A stretch of 64,000 bases of DNA from positions 310,001 to 374,000 of the forward strand of contig NZ_NBDP01000003.1 of the NCBI RefSeq assembly GCF_004123845.1. Reading direction: 5' to 3'. This document shows positions 45,383 to 53,275 of this stretch, in pieces (within the stretch, counting starts at the first letter, position 1; every line of letters begins with the position of its first letter). This stretch comes from Allobosea sp. Tri-44. GTDB lineage: Bacteria > Pseudomonadota > Alphaproteobacteria > Rhizobiales > Beijerinckiaceae. The position numbers and the translations under genes were made by a program. The notes under the pieces are model-generated. The model was not told the origin of the DNA. It ran no database searches and worked only from the letters and a program-made list of their open reading frames with translations.

Positions 45383-46129
45383 TCATTGCTCGCTCGCCCA
45401 GGGAATGAGGCGCGGGCCGAGCGTGTCGACGAGATGGCGCAGGACGAGGCTGAGCACGGCGAGCACCGTCATCGCGGCAAAGACCGTGTCGGTCTGCATG
45501 CGGGCATTGGCCTGGACCATGACGAAGCCGAGCCCGGCGGAGGAGCCGACCCATTCGCCGATCACCGCGCCGAGCGGCGCGAGAGGGGCTGCGACCCGCA
45601 GGCCGGTGAGGAGGGCGGGCATGGCCAGCGGCAGGCGGACATGGCGCAGCGTCTGCCAATGCGTCGCCGAGGTCAGCGCGGTGGCGTCGATCAGTTCCGG
45701 GTCGGTCCGGCGCAGGCCATCGGTGAAGGCAGAGGCCACGGGAAAGAAGATGATGATCGTCGCCATGATCACCTTCGAGCCCATGCCGAAGCCGAACCAG
45801 ACGACGAGCAGCGGCGCGATGACGAAGACCGGGAAGGATTGCAGCACGAGCAGGACCGGCCAGAGCAGGCGCCCGAGCCGTGGCAGCGCCACGATGGCGA
45901 GCGCCGTCAGCGCCCCGAAAGCTGAGCCGAGCACGAAGCCGAGCGCGATCTCGGCGATGGTGGTCAGGCTATGGCTGAAGAGGAAACCGGGCTGGCGCTG
46001 GAAGGCTGCGGCGACGTCGAGCGGCGAGGGCAGGATGTAGCGCGGTGGCTGGAACAGCCAGATCGCGCTTTGCCAGGCGAGTAGCAGGACGAGAATGGTG
46101 CGCAGGGCCGGCGCGAGCGCGGCCATCAT
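45383..46129 (-). CDS. thiX: ThiX-like ABC transporter permease
   Basis: A 248-residue inner-membrane permease of the binding-protein-dependent type, with about six membrane segments and an EAA-like loop (ATALTSATHWQTLRHVRLPLA region). Together with ThiY it should import a thiamine-pyrimidine precursor. ATG 46129 is the first start after the TPP riboswitch. A longer frame starting at 46255 lies inside the riboswitch and is rejected. The 43 bases between ThiX and ThiY fit an operon. The ATP-binding protein ThiZ is not found next to it. Confidence 0.83.
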   Translation of the reverse strand: MMAALAPALRTILVLLLAWQSAIWLFQPPRYILPSPLDVAAAFQRQPGFLFSHSLTTIAEIALGFVLGSAFGALTALAIVALPRLGRLLWPVLLVLQSFPVFVIAPLLVVWFGFGMGSKVIMATIIIFFPVASAFTDGLRRTDPELIDATALTSATHWQTLRHVRLPLAMPALLTGLRVAAPLAPLGAVIGEWVGSSAGLGFVMVQANARMQTDTVFAAMTVLAVLSLVLRHLVDTLGPRLIPWASEQ

Positions 46130-46240
46130 AGGCCTCGTGGAAGCCGAGCTTCGCTCTATCGCGTCCTGCGTCGTCAAGGCTCGCCTTTCCGGTGGAAGGC
46201 GGGCACGGGGATAAGCACTGACCAGGCTGCCCCGAGCGAC

Positions 46241-46318
46241 TCCCTCCGCCAGCATGATCTGGTTCAGGTTCGAAGGGTGCTTCTCAGCCCGCCTTGCGGC
46301 GAACGCCCCCGTCTCTCG
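46241..46318 (-). promoter_or_regulatory. TPP riboswitch (THI element)
   Basis: On the minus strand the sequence contains the conserved THI-box: a G-rich P2/P1 stretch (GGGGGCG), GCTGAGA at about 46283-46289, then ACCCTTCGAACCTGAACC and GATCATGCTGGCGGAGGGA. These match the thiamine-pyrophosphate aptamer core (CUGAGA and ACCUGA blocks). It lies before ThiX and would turn the transporter down when TPP is abundant. It starts about 60 bases after the end of tenA. Confidence 0.9.
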
Positions 46319-46380
46319 TAAACCCTTGTGGCAGAAAGGCTTGCGCCTGTCACGCCTGACTTAAGCCGGTGCGGCGTCGC

Positions 46381-47025
46381 TCAGGCTGCGTCGTAGGCCG
46401 AGTCGAAGAAGGCCTTCTCCAGTGCGACGGTGCGCAGGAAGAAATCACGGCTCGTCTGCGCCTCTTCCGGGCCGACGCGGTCGAGCTCGGCCCGCAGGAA
46501 GCCGACGAAGTCGCGGAAGTCGGGGTTGTCGTGCAGGGTGATCCATTCGGCATGGACGAAGTTCGCCGGCAGCGGCTGCGACGCTTGCTGCGCCCAGTCG
46601 AGATAGAGCCATTCGGCCACGACCAGCACGGAGAGGGCAGCGGCATAGGAGCGGGTCGCGGCCGCTTCGCGCATGATCGCCTTGAAGCCAGCGGTGGGCT
46701 CGGCGTCAGGACGCTCCGTGCGCTCGCGCTCGCTGACGCCGAGCGCTTCGAAGGAGCGCAGGAAATAAGTGTTCTCCTCGCCGCTGACCATGCCGATGAA
46801 GCGCCCGAAGCGGATGCGGGCCTCGAAGCTGTCGGCGCTGGCGAGCGCAGCGCCCAGCAGGGTCAGGAAGCTGTCGAGGAAGCGGTGGTCCTGGATCAGA
46901 TAACGCGCCATGACCGCGTCGGACACCGTGCCGTCGAGCAATTCGGCGACGAAACGGTGGCCGACAGCCTGCGACCAGGCCGGCTGACTGGCAAGGCGGA
47001 GGGTCTCGGTGAAACGGGCGGTCAT
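46381..47025 (-). CDS. tenA: TenA-family protein (thiaminase II-like)
   Basis: A 214-residue all-helical protein of the TenA family, which removes the amino group or cleaves damaged thiamine pyrimidines for salvage. Conserved D46 (YLIQDHRFL) and the aromatic cluster are seen. The place of the usual nucleophile cysteine is E138 (VVAEWLYLDW), as in the TenA_E subgroup. ATG 47025 was chosen on family length. An upstream extension to 47232 is unsupported. The gene sits just upstream of the TPP riboswitch and the ThiX/ThiY genes, in the same direction, so it is part of the thiamine salvage locus. Confidence 0.85.
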   Translation of the reverse strand: MTARFTETLRLASQPAWSQAVGHRFVAELLDGTVSDAVMARYLIQDHRFLDSFLTLLGAALASADSFEARIRFGRFIGMVSGEENTYFLRSFEALGVSERERTERPDAEPTAGFKAIMREAAATRSYAAALSVLVVAEWLYLDWAQQASQPLPANFVHAEWITLHDNPDFRDFVGFLRAELDRVGPEEAQTSRDFFLRTVALEKAFFDSAYDAA

Positions 47026-47097
47026 GAGGTCAGTGCCTTTCGCTGATCGGGCTTTCCCTATCAGGATCGCCCCGCAAAAACAGGCCGGGACGTAGAA

Positions 47098-47149
47098 ACC
47101 TCTCCCCTCTTGTTGGGAGGGGTGGTGGTCGCAAAGCCGGAGCGATCGG
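47098..47149. repeat. Short intergenic repeat, shared with 60.0 kb
   Basis: A CCTCTCCCCTCTTGTTGGGAGG-type hairpin is followed by GGTCGCAAAGCCGGAGCGATCGG at 47127-47149, a 23-base exact match to 60072-60094. The same module is preceded in both cases by a G/C-run hairpin. It lies between tenA and the GST gene. Confidence 0.7.
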
Positions 47150-47225
47150 CAAGAGCATGATGGCGCCGCATGAGGCTCCCGGGAAGAATGCTGACAGAGG
47201 CTGTCAGCCGGAGCGCCGTTAATAC

Positions 47226-47239
47226 AGACCAATTAGTAT
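47226..47239 (+). promoter_or_regulatory. Imperfect palindrome before the GST gene
   Basis: AGACCAATTAGTAT lies 16 bases before the GST ATG and next to the ribosome-binding site GGGAGGAAG. It resembles a TetR-type operator (AGACCAATTGGTCT) with two differences. No TetR gene is present nearby, so this is a weak guess. Confidence 0.25.
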
Positions 47240-47254
47240 GTATGGGAGGAAGCG

Positions 47255-47887
47255 ATGATGAAGCTCTATGGTTTCGGGCCGACGCGGACCCTGCGAGCCC
47301 TTTGGGGGCTGAAGGAGCTCGGCGTGCCGTTCGACTACATTCATGTCGACCTGCTTGGCGGCGAGGCGCAGACGCCCGAGTTCCTGAAGCTCAACCCGGC
47401 CGGGAAGCTGCCGGTGCTGGTCGACGGCGACAATGTCCTGCCGGAATCGGCGGCGATCATCCTCTATCTCGCCGAGAAATTTCCGGAGAAGCGCCTGCTG
47501 CCGGATGATCTCGACGAGCGGGCGCAGGCCTATCGCTGGATCCTGTTCGCGATGACCGAGCTGGAGCAGCCGCTCTGGCGCATCACCAAGCACAGCTTCC
47601 TCTATCCTGAGGAAAAGCGGCTGCCGCAGGACATCGTGCTCGCCAGCGAGGAGTTTCGGCGCATGGCGGCGGTGCTGGAGGCCCATATGGACGGGCGCGA
47701 GTTCATCGTCGGCGACCGGATCGGCGCGGCCGACTGCGTCACCGCCTATCTGATGGACTGGGCGAACGAGCAGGGTCTGCTCGACGGCTCGCCGCGCCTT
47801 CAGCGCTATCTCGAACGCATGTATGCGCGACCATCGGCGCCGCAGCGGATCGCCGAAGCCTTCGCCAGCGTGCAGCCGGCGGCATAG
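47255..47887 (+). CDS. Glutathione S-transferase family protein
   Basis: A 210-residue protein. The N-terminal thioredoxin-like domain has KLYGFGPTRTLRALWGLKEL and the cis-Pro/glutathione motif AGKLPVLVDGD, then LPESAAIILYLAEKF. The rest is the helical C-terminal domain (VGDRIGAADCVTAYLMDW). It should bind glutathione and may detoxify electrophiles. GGGAGGAAG precedes the ATG. It is a single-gene unit. A possible operator overlaps the upstream region. Confidence 0.88.
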   Translation: MMKLYGFGPTRTLRALWGLKELGVPFDYIHVDLLGGEAQTPEFLKLNPAGKLPVLVDGDNVLPESAAIILYLAEKFPEKRLLPDDLDERAQAYRWILFAMTELEQPLWRITKHSFLYPEEKRLPQDIVLASEEFRRMAAVLEAHMDGREFIVGDRIGAADCVTAYLMDWANEQGLLDGSPRLQRYLERMYARPSAPQRIAEAFASVQPAA

Positions 47888-47919
47888 CGGGGGTAACGGC
47901 TACTCCGCGGGCAGGCCGG

Positions 47920-48321
47920 TCAGTCCGGGCGGCGGGCCGTGGCAAGGGCGACGGTGCGCTTCGGCCAGAGGCGCTCGCACAGCGCCACGACGCCGAGGCC
48001 GGTCAGGCCGCCCAGGATCTTGACGAACGCATCCAGCGCGCGAGCATGCCGGCTCGCCTCGAAATGCTGGGCGAGTTCGAGCCCCGCGGCACCGGCGACG
48101 ATGCACAGGAGAATCACGCCCTTGCGCGCCGGATAGGCGGTCGCGAGAGCCGCGGCGGCGACCAGATAGGCGACGAAACGCTCAATCTGCGGTCCCAGAT
48201 GCGAGATATGCGGGCGGGCGCCGATCGGGGACAGGGTCGCGACGATGACGACGGCGACCGCAACCCAGCCGATCAGGGCGGCCCAGCGGCGCAGGGAAAG
48301 CTCGAGCCCGAAGAGCCGCAT
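47920..48321 (-). CDS. VanZ-like membrane protein
   Basis: A 133-residue membrane protein with four hydrophobic segments (WAALIGWVAVAVVIVATL, YLVAAAALATAY, GVILLCIVAGAAGLELAQH and ILGGLTGLGVVALC). The H-x-x-x-R-HARALDAFVKILGGLTG end matches VanZ-like proteins. The family confers low-level teicoplanin resistance in some Gram-positive bacteria, and the function in alphaproteobacteria is unclear. ATG 48321 starts the hydrophobic core. It is just downstream of, and convergent with, the GST gene. Confidence 0.6.
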   Translation of the reverse strand: MRLFGLELSLRRWAALIGWVAVAVVIVATLSPIGARPHISHLGPQIERFVAYLVAAAALATAYPARKGVILLCIVAGAAGLELAQHFEASRHARALDAFVKILGGLTGLGVVALCERLWPKRTVALATARRPD

Positions 48322-48409
48322 CGCCGTCTGCCGCGCCTCCTGCTGCGCCAATCCGTCTCCGGAAAGCAAAAAGGGCCCAAGCGGCCGCCGCTCAAGCCCT
48401 CGAAAATGC

Positions 48410-48484
48410 TGGCTCCCGGAGCAGGATTCGAACCTGCGACCAATCGATTAACAGTCGATTGCTCTACCGCTGAGCTATCCGGGA
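48410..48484 (-). tRNA. tRNA-Asn (GUU)
   Basis: On the minus strand the sequence begins TCCCGGATAGCTCAGCGGTA and ends in encoded CCA (48410-48412 on the plus strand). The anticodon loop CTGTTAA gives GUU. The T arm is GCAGGTTCGAATCCTGC and the acceptor arms are TCCCGGA and TCCGGGA. The gene is intact. Confidence 0.97.
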
Positions 48485-48674
48485 TCGGTGGGCGGCGTAT
48501 AGCGACGCCGCCGGCCGGGTGCAAGCCTTTTGCTGGCATCAAGGTGGAGAAAATCGTGGGCGCCCGCTCTGCCCCAGCGTCAATTCACATTGCCGAGAGA
48601 GTTTCGGTTGCGGCGCGCTGCGGCATGTGGTTATACGCCCGCCGAGGAGCGCGCTTCGGGCGGCGCTCCGGGAT

Positions 48675-48748
48675 GGCCTCGTGGCGGAGTGGTTACGCAG
48701 AGGACTGCAAATCCTTGCACCCCGGTTCGATTCCGGGCGAGGCCTCCA
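48675..48748 (+). tRNA. tRNA-Cys (GCA)
   Basis: Acceptor GGCCTCG (48675-48681) pairs with CGAGGCC, followed by T and encoded CCA (48746-48748). The anticodon loop CTGCAAA gives GCA. The D arm GCGGAGTGGTTACGC and the T arm CCGGTTCGATTCCGG are normal. The gene is intact. Confidence 0.96.
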
Positions 48749-48787
48749 AACTCCATCGCGGCGACGATAGATGCGCCGCGTTGCTTC

Positions 48788-49297
48788 TCAGACCCCGTAG
48801 ACAAGATAGAGTATCGCCAGCGCTCCGCCCGAGAGCAGGCTGAGCTTGCCCATACGGCTGCGCAGGAAGGTCCCGACCGCGCGGGCGAGCGCTGCCAGGG
48901 CCAGCGCTGCGGCAAGGAGTGATCCGACAGCGAGCACGGTGAAGGCGATGACCTTCCAGGCGGGCGCGGCGCCGCCGGCGATCAGCAACCAGTCCACCAC
49001 GATGCAGAGCGCCAGCAGTTTCAGCGCGGCCTGCCAGCGCTCTGCCCGGCTCGGCTGCCTGCGCACCGCGGTCCGTACCTGGCGCCTCGAAGGGCCGGTT
49101 GGGGCAGGGGAGCCGCCGGCGGGCTGGTATGCGGGCGCCCGGTCGGGGATCGCCTGGATGTCTCTGGTCCAGCTTTCGGAGATGCGCGCCTGATCGCGGA
49201 TGATCTGCTCCTGCACCTGGTTCAGGTCGTGAAAGAAGCGATCCTGCCGGTTGATTTCATGTGTCTTGTACGGATCTTCGCCAGCCGGATACCACAT
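48788..49297 (-). CDS. Hypothetical membrane protein
   Basis: A 169-residue protein. The N-terminal half is polar and charged (YPAGEDPYKTHEINRQDRFF) and looks like a short coiled coil around residues 22-50 (HDLNQVQEQIIRDQARIS). Three hydrophobic segments follow (residues about 92-108, 114-140 and 152-168). I do not recognise the family. ATG 49297 begins the compact protein. The same frame extends about 380 codons further upstream without start features and that is rejected. Function unknown. Confidence 0.55.
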   Translation of the reverse strand: MWYPAGEDPYKTHEINRQDRFFHDLNQVQEQIIRDQARISESWTRDIQAIPDRAPAYQPAGGSPAPTGPSRRQVRTAVRRQPSRAERWQAALKLLALCIVVDWLLIAGGAAPAWKVIAFTVLAVGSLLAAALALAALARAVGTFLRSRMGKLSLLSGGALAILYLVYGV

Positions 49298-49404
49298 CTC
49301 GACCCCCGTTTTTCGGCTTCCGTCGCAAATCCCTGATATCGGCAATCCTGGAGGAGCTTGCGGGCCGCAGAGGCGGTTTCGACTGCGTTGGCAATGTCGA
49401 TCAA

Positions 49405-49716
49405 TCAGTCCGGACGACGGCGCCTGAAGCGTTCCAGCACGCCGAGGCACCAGGTCGCGAAGCGCGCCATCGGCCGCCGCAACGGCGGTATGTCGGCCGC
49501 CAGCAGCATCAGTCCCAGCGGAAGCATCCAGACACCGAGGATCGGCAGGAACGAGAACACGCCGCCGATGATGAGGGCGAGCCCCGCCGGGATTCTGATC
49601 AAACGCGAATCGCGATGCCGGAGCCAGCGCATCGCCCGAGCGAGCCGGGGATGGAGTTCGGCTTCGATCCGCTTGAAGGCGGCTCTGAGTTCCTGTCTTC
49701 CTGATGAAAAACGCAT
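49405..49716 (-). CDS. Small hypothetical membrane protein
   Basis: A 103-residue basic protein with two strongly hydrophobic segments (IPAGLALIIGGVFSFLPILG and MLPLGLMLLAADI) and an Arg-rich tail (GVLERFRRRRPD). It looks like small rhizobial membrane proteins of unknown function. ATG 49716 has AGGCGAG just before it. An upstream ATG at 49797 would add 27 residues with a polar, low-quality leader. It lies divergent from the methyltransferase gene. Confidence 0.5.
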   Translation of the reverse strand: MRFSSGRQELRAAFKRIEAELHPRLARAMRWLRHRDSRLIRIPAGLALIIGGVFSFLPILGVWMLPLGLMLLAADIPPLRRPMARFATWCLGVLERFRRRRPD

Positions 49717-49966
49717 CTCGCCTCGGTCGTTGCTGTTCCAGCGAAACGCGCAGCTTGCCCGATCGTTCTCGTTGGGGCGGCGGCGCTCGTTCTTCATGTG
49801 TGCCGCATTGGATTTTCTCCAAGACCGGCATACGCCGAATGAGATAGATCATGCGCCACCGGCACCAGCGCGCCCGCGACAGCTTGCCTTTTGGCGCCGC
49901 CTCGCCCAAAACCCGCGGGCAGGGGTCGAGGCGCCCGTCCGGGCGACTTCCTTCGGAGATTTGAGC

Positions 49967-50608
49967 ATGAGCAGCTTCGCCGAACTGCGGCGCATGATGG
50001 TCGATTGCCAGTTGCGCACCTATGACGTGACCGATCGCGCCGTGCTCGCCGCAGCCGACGCGGTGCCGCGCGAGGCGTTCCTGCCGGGCGAGCTCACGCA
50101 TCTGGCCTATCTCGACCGTCAGGAGCCGCTGCCGGGCACGAGCCGGGCCCTTCCGGCGCCGATGGTGAGCGCGCGCATGATCCAGATCCTGGATCTGCAG
50201 CCGGGCGAAGAGGTTCTCGAATATGGCGGCGGCTCGGGCTATGGCGCTGCGCTGATGGCGGCGATGGACGCCAGGACGACGCTGCTCGAGCCGGACGAGG
50301 CTGCGCTGGCGCTGGCGCGTGCCGCCTTCGCCCAGCCGGGCGTTCCGGCCGCCGAGCTGGTTGCGAGCCTGCCGGAGCACCGGCAGTTCGATGCCGTGCT
50401 GGTCAGCGGCGCCTGCGAGGTTCAACCCGAGCCGCTGTTCCGTCATGTCCGCCAGGGCGGACGCCTGATCGTGGTCGAGGGGCTGGGCCGTTCGGCACGC
50501 GTCATGCTCTATCGCAAGGCGGGCGAATCGTTTTCGGGGCGGCCAGTCTTCGACGCGGCGGCTCCCGTACTGCGCGAATTCCGCAAGGCGGAGGTGTTTG
50601 CCCTGTGA
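49967..50608 (+). CDS. Protein-L-isoaspartate O-methyltransferase-like protein
   Basis: A 213-residue SAM-dependent methyltransferase. The family-type opening RMMVDCQLRTYDVTDRAVLA and AVPREAFLPGELTHLAYLD is followed by the motif I region VLEYGGGSGYGAALMAAM and post-motif LLEPDEAA. These are the features of protein-L-isoaspartate methyltransferases in alphaproteobacteria, which lie close to tolC. ATG 49967 follows CGGAGAT. The upstream frame is open but lacks family similarity. It probably repairs aged aspartyl residues, though this short form is not proven to be active. Confidence 0.85.
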   Translation: MSSFAELRRMMVDCQLRTYDVTDRAVLAAADAVPREAFLPGELTHLAYLDRQEPLPGTSRALPAPMVSARMIQILDLQPGEEVLEYGGGSGYGAALMAAMDARTTLLEPDEAALALARAAFAQPGVPAAELVASLPEHRQFDAVLVSGACEVQPEPLFRHVRQGGRLIVVEGLGRSARVMLYRKAGESFSGRPVFDAAAPVLREFRKAEVFAL

Positions 50609-50826
50609 GTCGGATCGCCCTTCAAGGCGGTTTTCCCCAGAATGGGTAGTCCGTCGGTACTAATCACCGGCGGGAGTGTCGCATTTTTGCGGCAGTGCAG
50701 AAATGAAAGGCAGCCAGTTCCTCTCGCGACATTGGCGAGGCGCGCTGCAAAGCTTATGCTTTTAGACCGAGTGCCGAGGCTGGGGCGATGCCTGGGCGTG
50801 ACTAGAGTCCGCACAAGAGGCGTCCA

Positions 50827-52245
50827 GTGATTATAACGCGACCGACTTTGAAGAAGACCGCGAGCCGTCTGGCGATCGCCGGCATGCTGGGAGCCTTGGC
50901 AGGCTCGCCGGCGCTGGCGCAGACGATGGACGCGGCGCTGGCGCGCGCCTATTCAGCCAATCCGACGCTGAATGCGCAGCGCGCCACGGTGCGCGCCACC
51001 AATGAGAACGTACCGCAGGCGCTGTCCGGCTATCGCCCGCGCGTCACGGCCTCCGCCGATATCGGCGCCAGCATCACCGACGGCGACACCCCGTTCAATG
51101 CGCAAGGCACGGGCAGCCCGCACAGCCGCAGCACCACGCGCCTCAATCCGCGCGGCGCCGGCGTCCAGGTCGATCAAAACATCTTCGACGGCGGCAAGAC
51201 CCGCAGCTCCGTCAGCCAGGCCGAATCGCAGGTGCTCGGCGCCCGCGCGACCTTGCAAAACACCGAGCAGAACGTCCTGCTCGACGCCGCCACCTCCTAT
51301 ATGAACGTCTTGCGCGACACGGCGATCCTCAATCTGAATCGCAACAACGTCGAGGTGCTGGAGGAGCAGCTGCGCCAGACGCGAGATCGATTTCAGGTCG
51401 GCGAGGTGACCCGCACCGACGTCGCGCAGGCCGAGGCACGCCTCTCGCAGGCCCAATCGCAGGCGATCCTGGCCGAATCCAACCTGAAGACCTCGATCGC
51501 GCGCTTCCGCCAGAACATCGGCATCGAGCCGAAGCAGCTCGCGCCCGGCCGGCCGGTCGAGAACCTGCTGCCGAAATCCCTGCCGGCTGCGCTCAACGCC
51601 GCACTGACGGCGCATCCGGCCATCATTGCGGCGCTGCACGGCGTCGATGCGGCGGAGCTGCAGGTCAAGGTCACCGAGGCGGATCTATATCCGGTGCTCG
51701 GTGTGCGCGGCACCGTCCAGCAGCGCTACGACAACCAGTTCTTCGGCGACAACCGCACCTCGGCCAGCGCGGTCGCGACCCTGACGATCCCGCTCTACGA
51801 GGGCGGCCAGGTCTACTCGCGCACGCGCCAGGCCAAGGAGACGGCGGGGCAGCGCCGGATCGAGGTCGACACCTCGCGCGATACCGTGCGTGCGGCAGTG
51901 GTGTCGGCCTGGGGCGGGCACGAGGCCGCCAAGGCTCAGATCACGGCGGCGCAGGCCCAGGTCCAGGCCGCCGAGACGGCGCTCGCCGGCGTCCGCGAGG
52001 AGGCCAAGGTCGGCCAGCGCACGACCCTCGACGTGCTCAACGCCCAGCAGGAACTGGTGATCGCCCGTTCGACGCTGGTGACGGCGCAGCGCGACCGCGT
52101 CGTCGCGTCCTATGCCGTGCTGTCGGCGACGGGGCGGCTTTCGTCCGACACGCTGAAGCTCAAGACCGAGCGCTACGACGCCCGCAAGCACTATGATCAG
52201 GTCAAGGGCCTGCTCTGGGGCACGCAGACGCCGGACGGGCGCTGA
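50827..52245 (+). CDS. tolC: TolC-type outer-membrane efflux protein
   Basis: A 472-residue outer-membrane channel protein. A signal peptide (TASRLAIAGMLGALAGSPAL, cleaved near LAQT) precedes two OEP repeats. The repeats contain the helical barrel stretches, with SYMNVLRDTAILNLNRNNVE in the first half and AQAQVQAAETALAGVREEAK in the second. It forms the exit duct for tripartite efflux pumps and type I secretion. GTG 50827 gives the signal peptide close to the N-terminus. The gene order methyltransferase-tolC-popZ-valS is familiar from Rhizobiales. A perfect hairpin at 52258-52279 follows the stop. Confidence 0.92.
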   Translation: MIITRPTLKKTASRLAIAGMLGALAGSPALAQTMDAALARAYSANPTLNAQRATVRATNENVPQALSGYRPRVTASADIGASITDGDTPFNAQGTGSPHSRSTTRLNPRGAGVQVDQNIFDGGKTRSSVSQAESQVLGARATLQNTEQNVLLDAATSYMNVLRDTAILNLNRNNVEVLEEQLRQTRDRFQVGEVTRTDVAQAEARLSQAQSQAILAESNLKTSIARFRQNIGIEPKQLAPGRPVENLLPKSLPAALNAALTAHPAIIAALHGVDAAELQVKVTEADLYPVLGVRGTVQQRYDNQFFGDNRTSASAVATLTIPLYEGGQVYSRTRQAKETAGQRRIEVDTSRDTVRAAVVSAWGGHEAAKAQITAAQAQVQAAETALAGVREEAKVGQRTTLDVLNAQQELVIARSTLVTAQRDRVVASYAVLSATGRLSSDTLKLKTERYDARKHYDQVKGLLWGTQTPDGR

Positions 52246-52257
52246 ACAGGCACGCTG

Positions 52258-52279
52258 GCCGGCGCGTAGACGCGCCGGC
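52258..52279 (+). terminator. Perfect hairpin after tolC
   Basis: GCCGGCGCG (52258-52266) and CGCGCCGGC (52271-52279) form a perfect 9-bp stem with a TAGA loop, 12 bases after the tolC stop. No U-tract follows. Confidence 0.6.
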
Positions 52280-52407
52280 GCAACACTCCGGATTTCTCCT
52301 GTGGGTGGCCGCTAGGTCGCCTTGCCTGCTGGTTTCCCGGTGAAATACTCATGAGTGGGGCGCGCTGATTCCATGGGCGCTCCTTGAGTCGAGTGACCGG
52401 AATCAGC

Positions 52408-52992
52408 ATGAGCGCGCAGCCCAAGGCCAGCGAACCCTCGATGGAGGAGATTCTCGCCTCCATCCGGCGGATCATCGCCGATGACGAGAAGCCTGCCGAG
52501 CCGCAGCCGGAGCCCACGCCGGAACCGGTCGCGCTCGCTCAGCAGCCTGAACCGGAACCCGAGCCGGAACCCATCGAAGACGATGTGCTCGATCTCGGCG
52601 CCGAGGCAGAACGCATCGAGGAGGAGCCGGCTGCGCCCGTCGCGGCATCGGCTGATGACATCGACTTCGTCGAGCCGCAAGCTTCGGTGCAACCGGAGCC
52701 CGAGCCCGAGCCGCCGCAGCCTGTCGCCTTCGTGCCGCCCCCGGTTCAGCCGCAACCTGCGCCGATGGACATGGCGGCGCTGATTTCCGACCAGGCCGGC
52801 GCCGCGGTGCACAGCGCTTTCGGCGCGCTCGCCAACACCGTGCTCAGCAACAATGCGCGCACGCTCGAAGACCTGGTCAAGGACATGCTGAAGCCGATGC
52901 TCAAGACCTGGCTCGACGACAACCTGCCGACCATGGTCGAGCGGCTGGTGCGGGCCGAGATCGAGCGCGTCGCCCGCGGCGGGCGACGCTGA
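52408..52992 (+). CDS. popZ: PopZ-like pole-organizing protein (DUF2497)
   Basis: A 194-residue protein with the PopZ layout. The short N-terminal helix is EPSMEEILASIRRIIADDE (residues 9-27). An acidic, proline-rich linker (about 28-120, many EPEPEP repeats) follows, then a C-terminal helical oligomerisation region (VLSNNARTLEDLVKDMLKPM and LKTWLDDNLPTMVERLVRAE). PopZ forms a matrix at the cell pole that anchors chromosome partition proteins in Caulobacter. The start at 52408 keeps the conserved helix near the N-terminus. It is upstream of valS, as in many alphaproteobacteria, although three genes intervene here. Confidence 0.85.
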   Translation: MSAQPKASEPSMEEILASIRRIIADDEKPAEPQPEPTPEPVALAQQPEPEPEPEPIEDDVLDLGAEAERIEEEPAAPVAASADDIDFVEPQASVQPEPEPEPPQPVAFVPPPVQPQPAPMDMAALISDQAGAAVHSAFGALANTVLSNNARTLEDLVKDMLKPMLKTWLDDNLPTMVERLVRAEIERVARGGRR

Positions 52993-52998
52993 GGTCAG

Positions 52999-53043
52999 GA
53001 GCCGGATCCGATCAGGTTGAATCAAGCTGATCGGAACGGGCTC
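52999..53043. terminator. Convergent hairpin between popZ and the 53.0 kb gene
   Basis: GAGCCGGATCCGATCA and TGATCGGAACGGGCTC pair imperfectly around a 13-base loop. It follows popZ and touches the stop of the minus-strand gene, so it may serve both as terminator. Confidence 0.55.
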
Positions 53044-53258
53044 TAGCGGCGCCGTCGCCGAGCTTGCGTCCGAGGTTGCCCGAACGCGCCGCCTTCGTTC
53101 AGGCTCTGGATCGCATAACCGGCGAGCGCCATCAGCGCGGTCTGCGGCCCGAGGCGCGAGACGAGAAGCTGCATGCCGAGCGACAGCGGGCGGGGATAGC
53201 GGCCCGAGGCTGCCTCCGAGGCGACCCAGGCGCCGACGAGGTGGACGAGAAGTCTCAT
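53043..53258 (-). CDS. Small hypothetical protein
   Basis: A 71-residue protein with a hydrophobic stretch (RLLVHLVGAWVASEAASGRY, LSLGMQLLVSRLG) and an Arg-rich C-terminus (QPRTQARRRRR). No family was recognised. It starts 17 bases downstream of the flavin-binding-type gene stop, in the same direction, so the two could be co-transcribed. A single weak membrane segment may be present. Support is limited to codon use and spacing. Confidence 0.4.
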   Translation of the reverse strand: MRLLVHLVGAWVASEAASGRYPRPLSLGMQLLVSRLGPQTALMALAGYAIQSLNEGGAFGQPRTQARRRRR

Positions 53259-53275
53259 CGTTTTACTCCCGGTTT

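Noticed and set aside
46130..46255. Upstream extension of the ThiX permease
   Set aside because: The extra codons lie inside the TPP riboswitch aptamer, so they cannot be the start.
48788..50446. 552-codon minus-strand frame
   Set aside because: Only the last 169 codons look like a protein; the upstream part crosses other genes and lacks a start signal.
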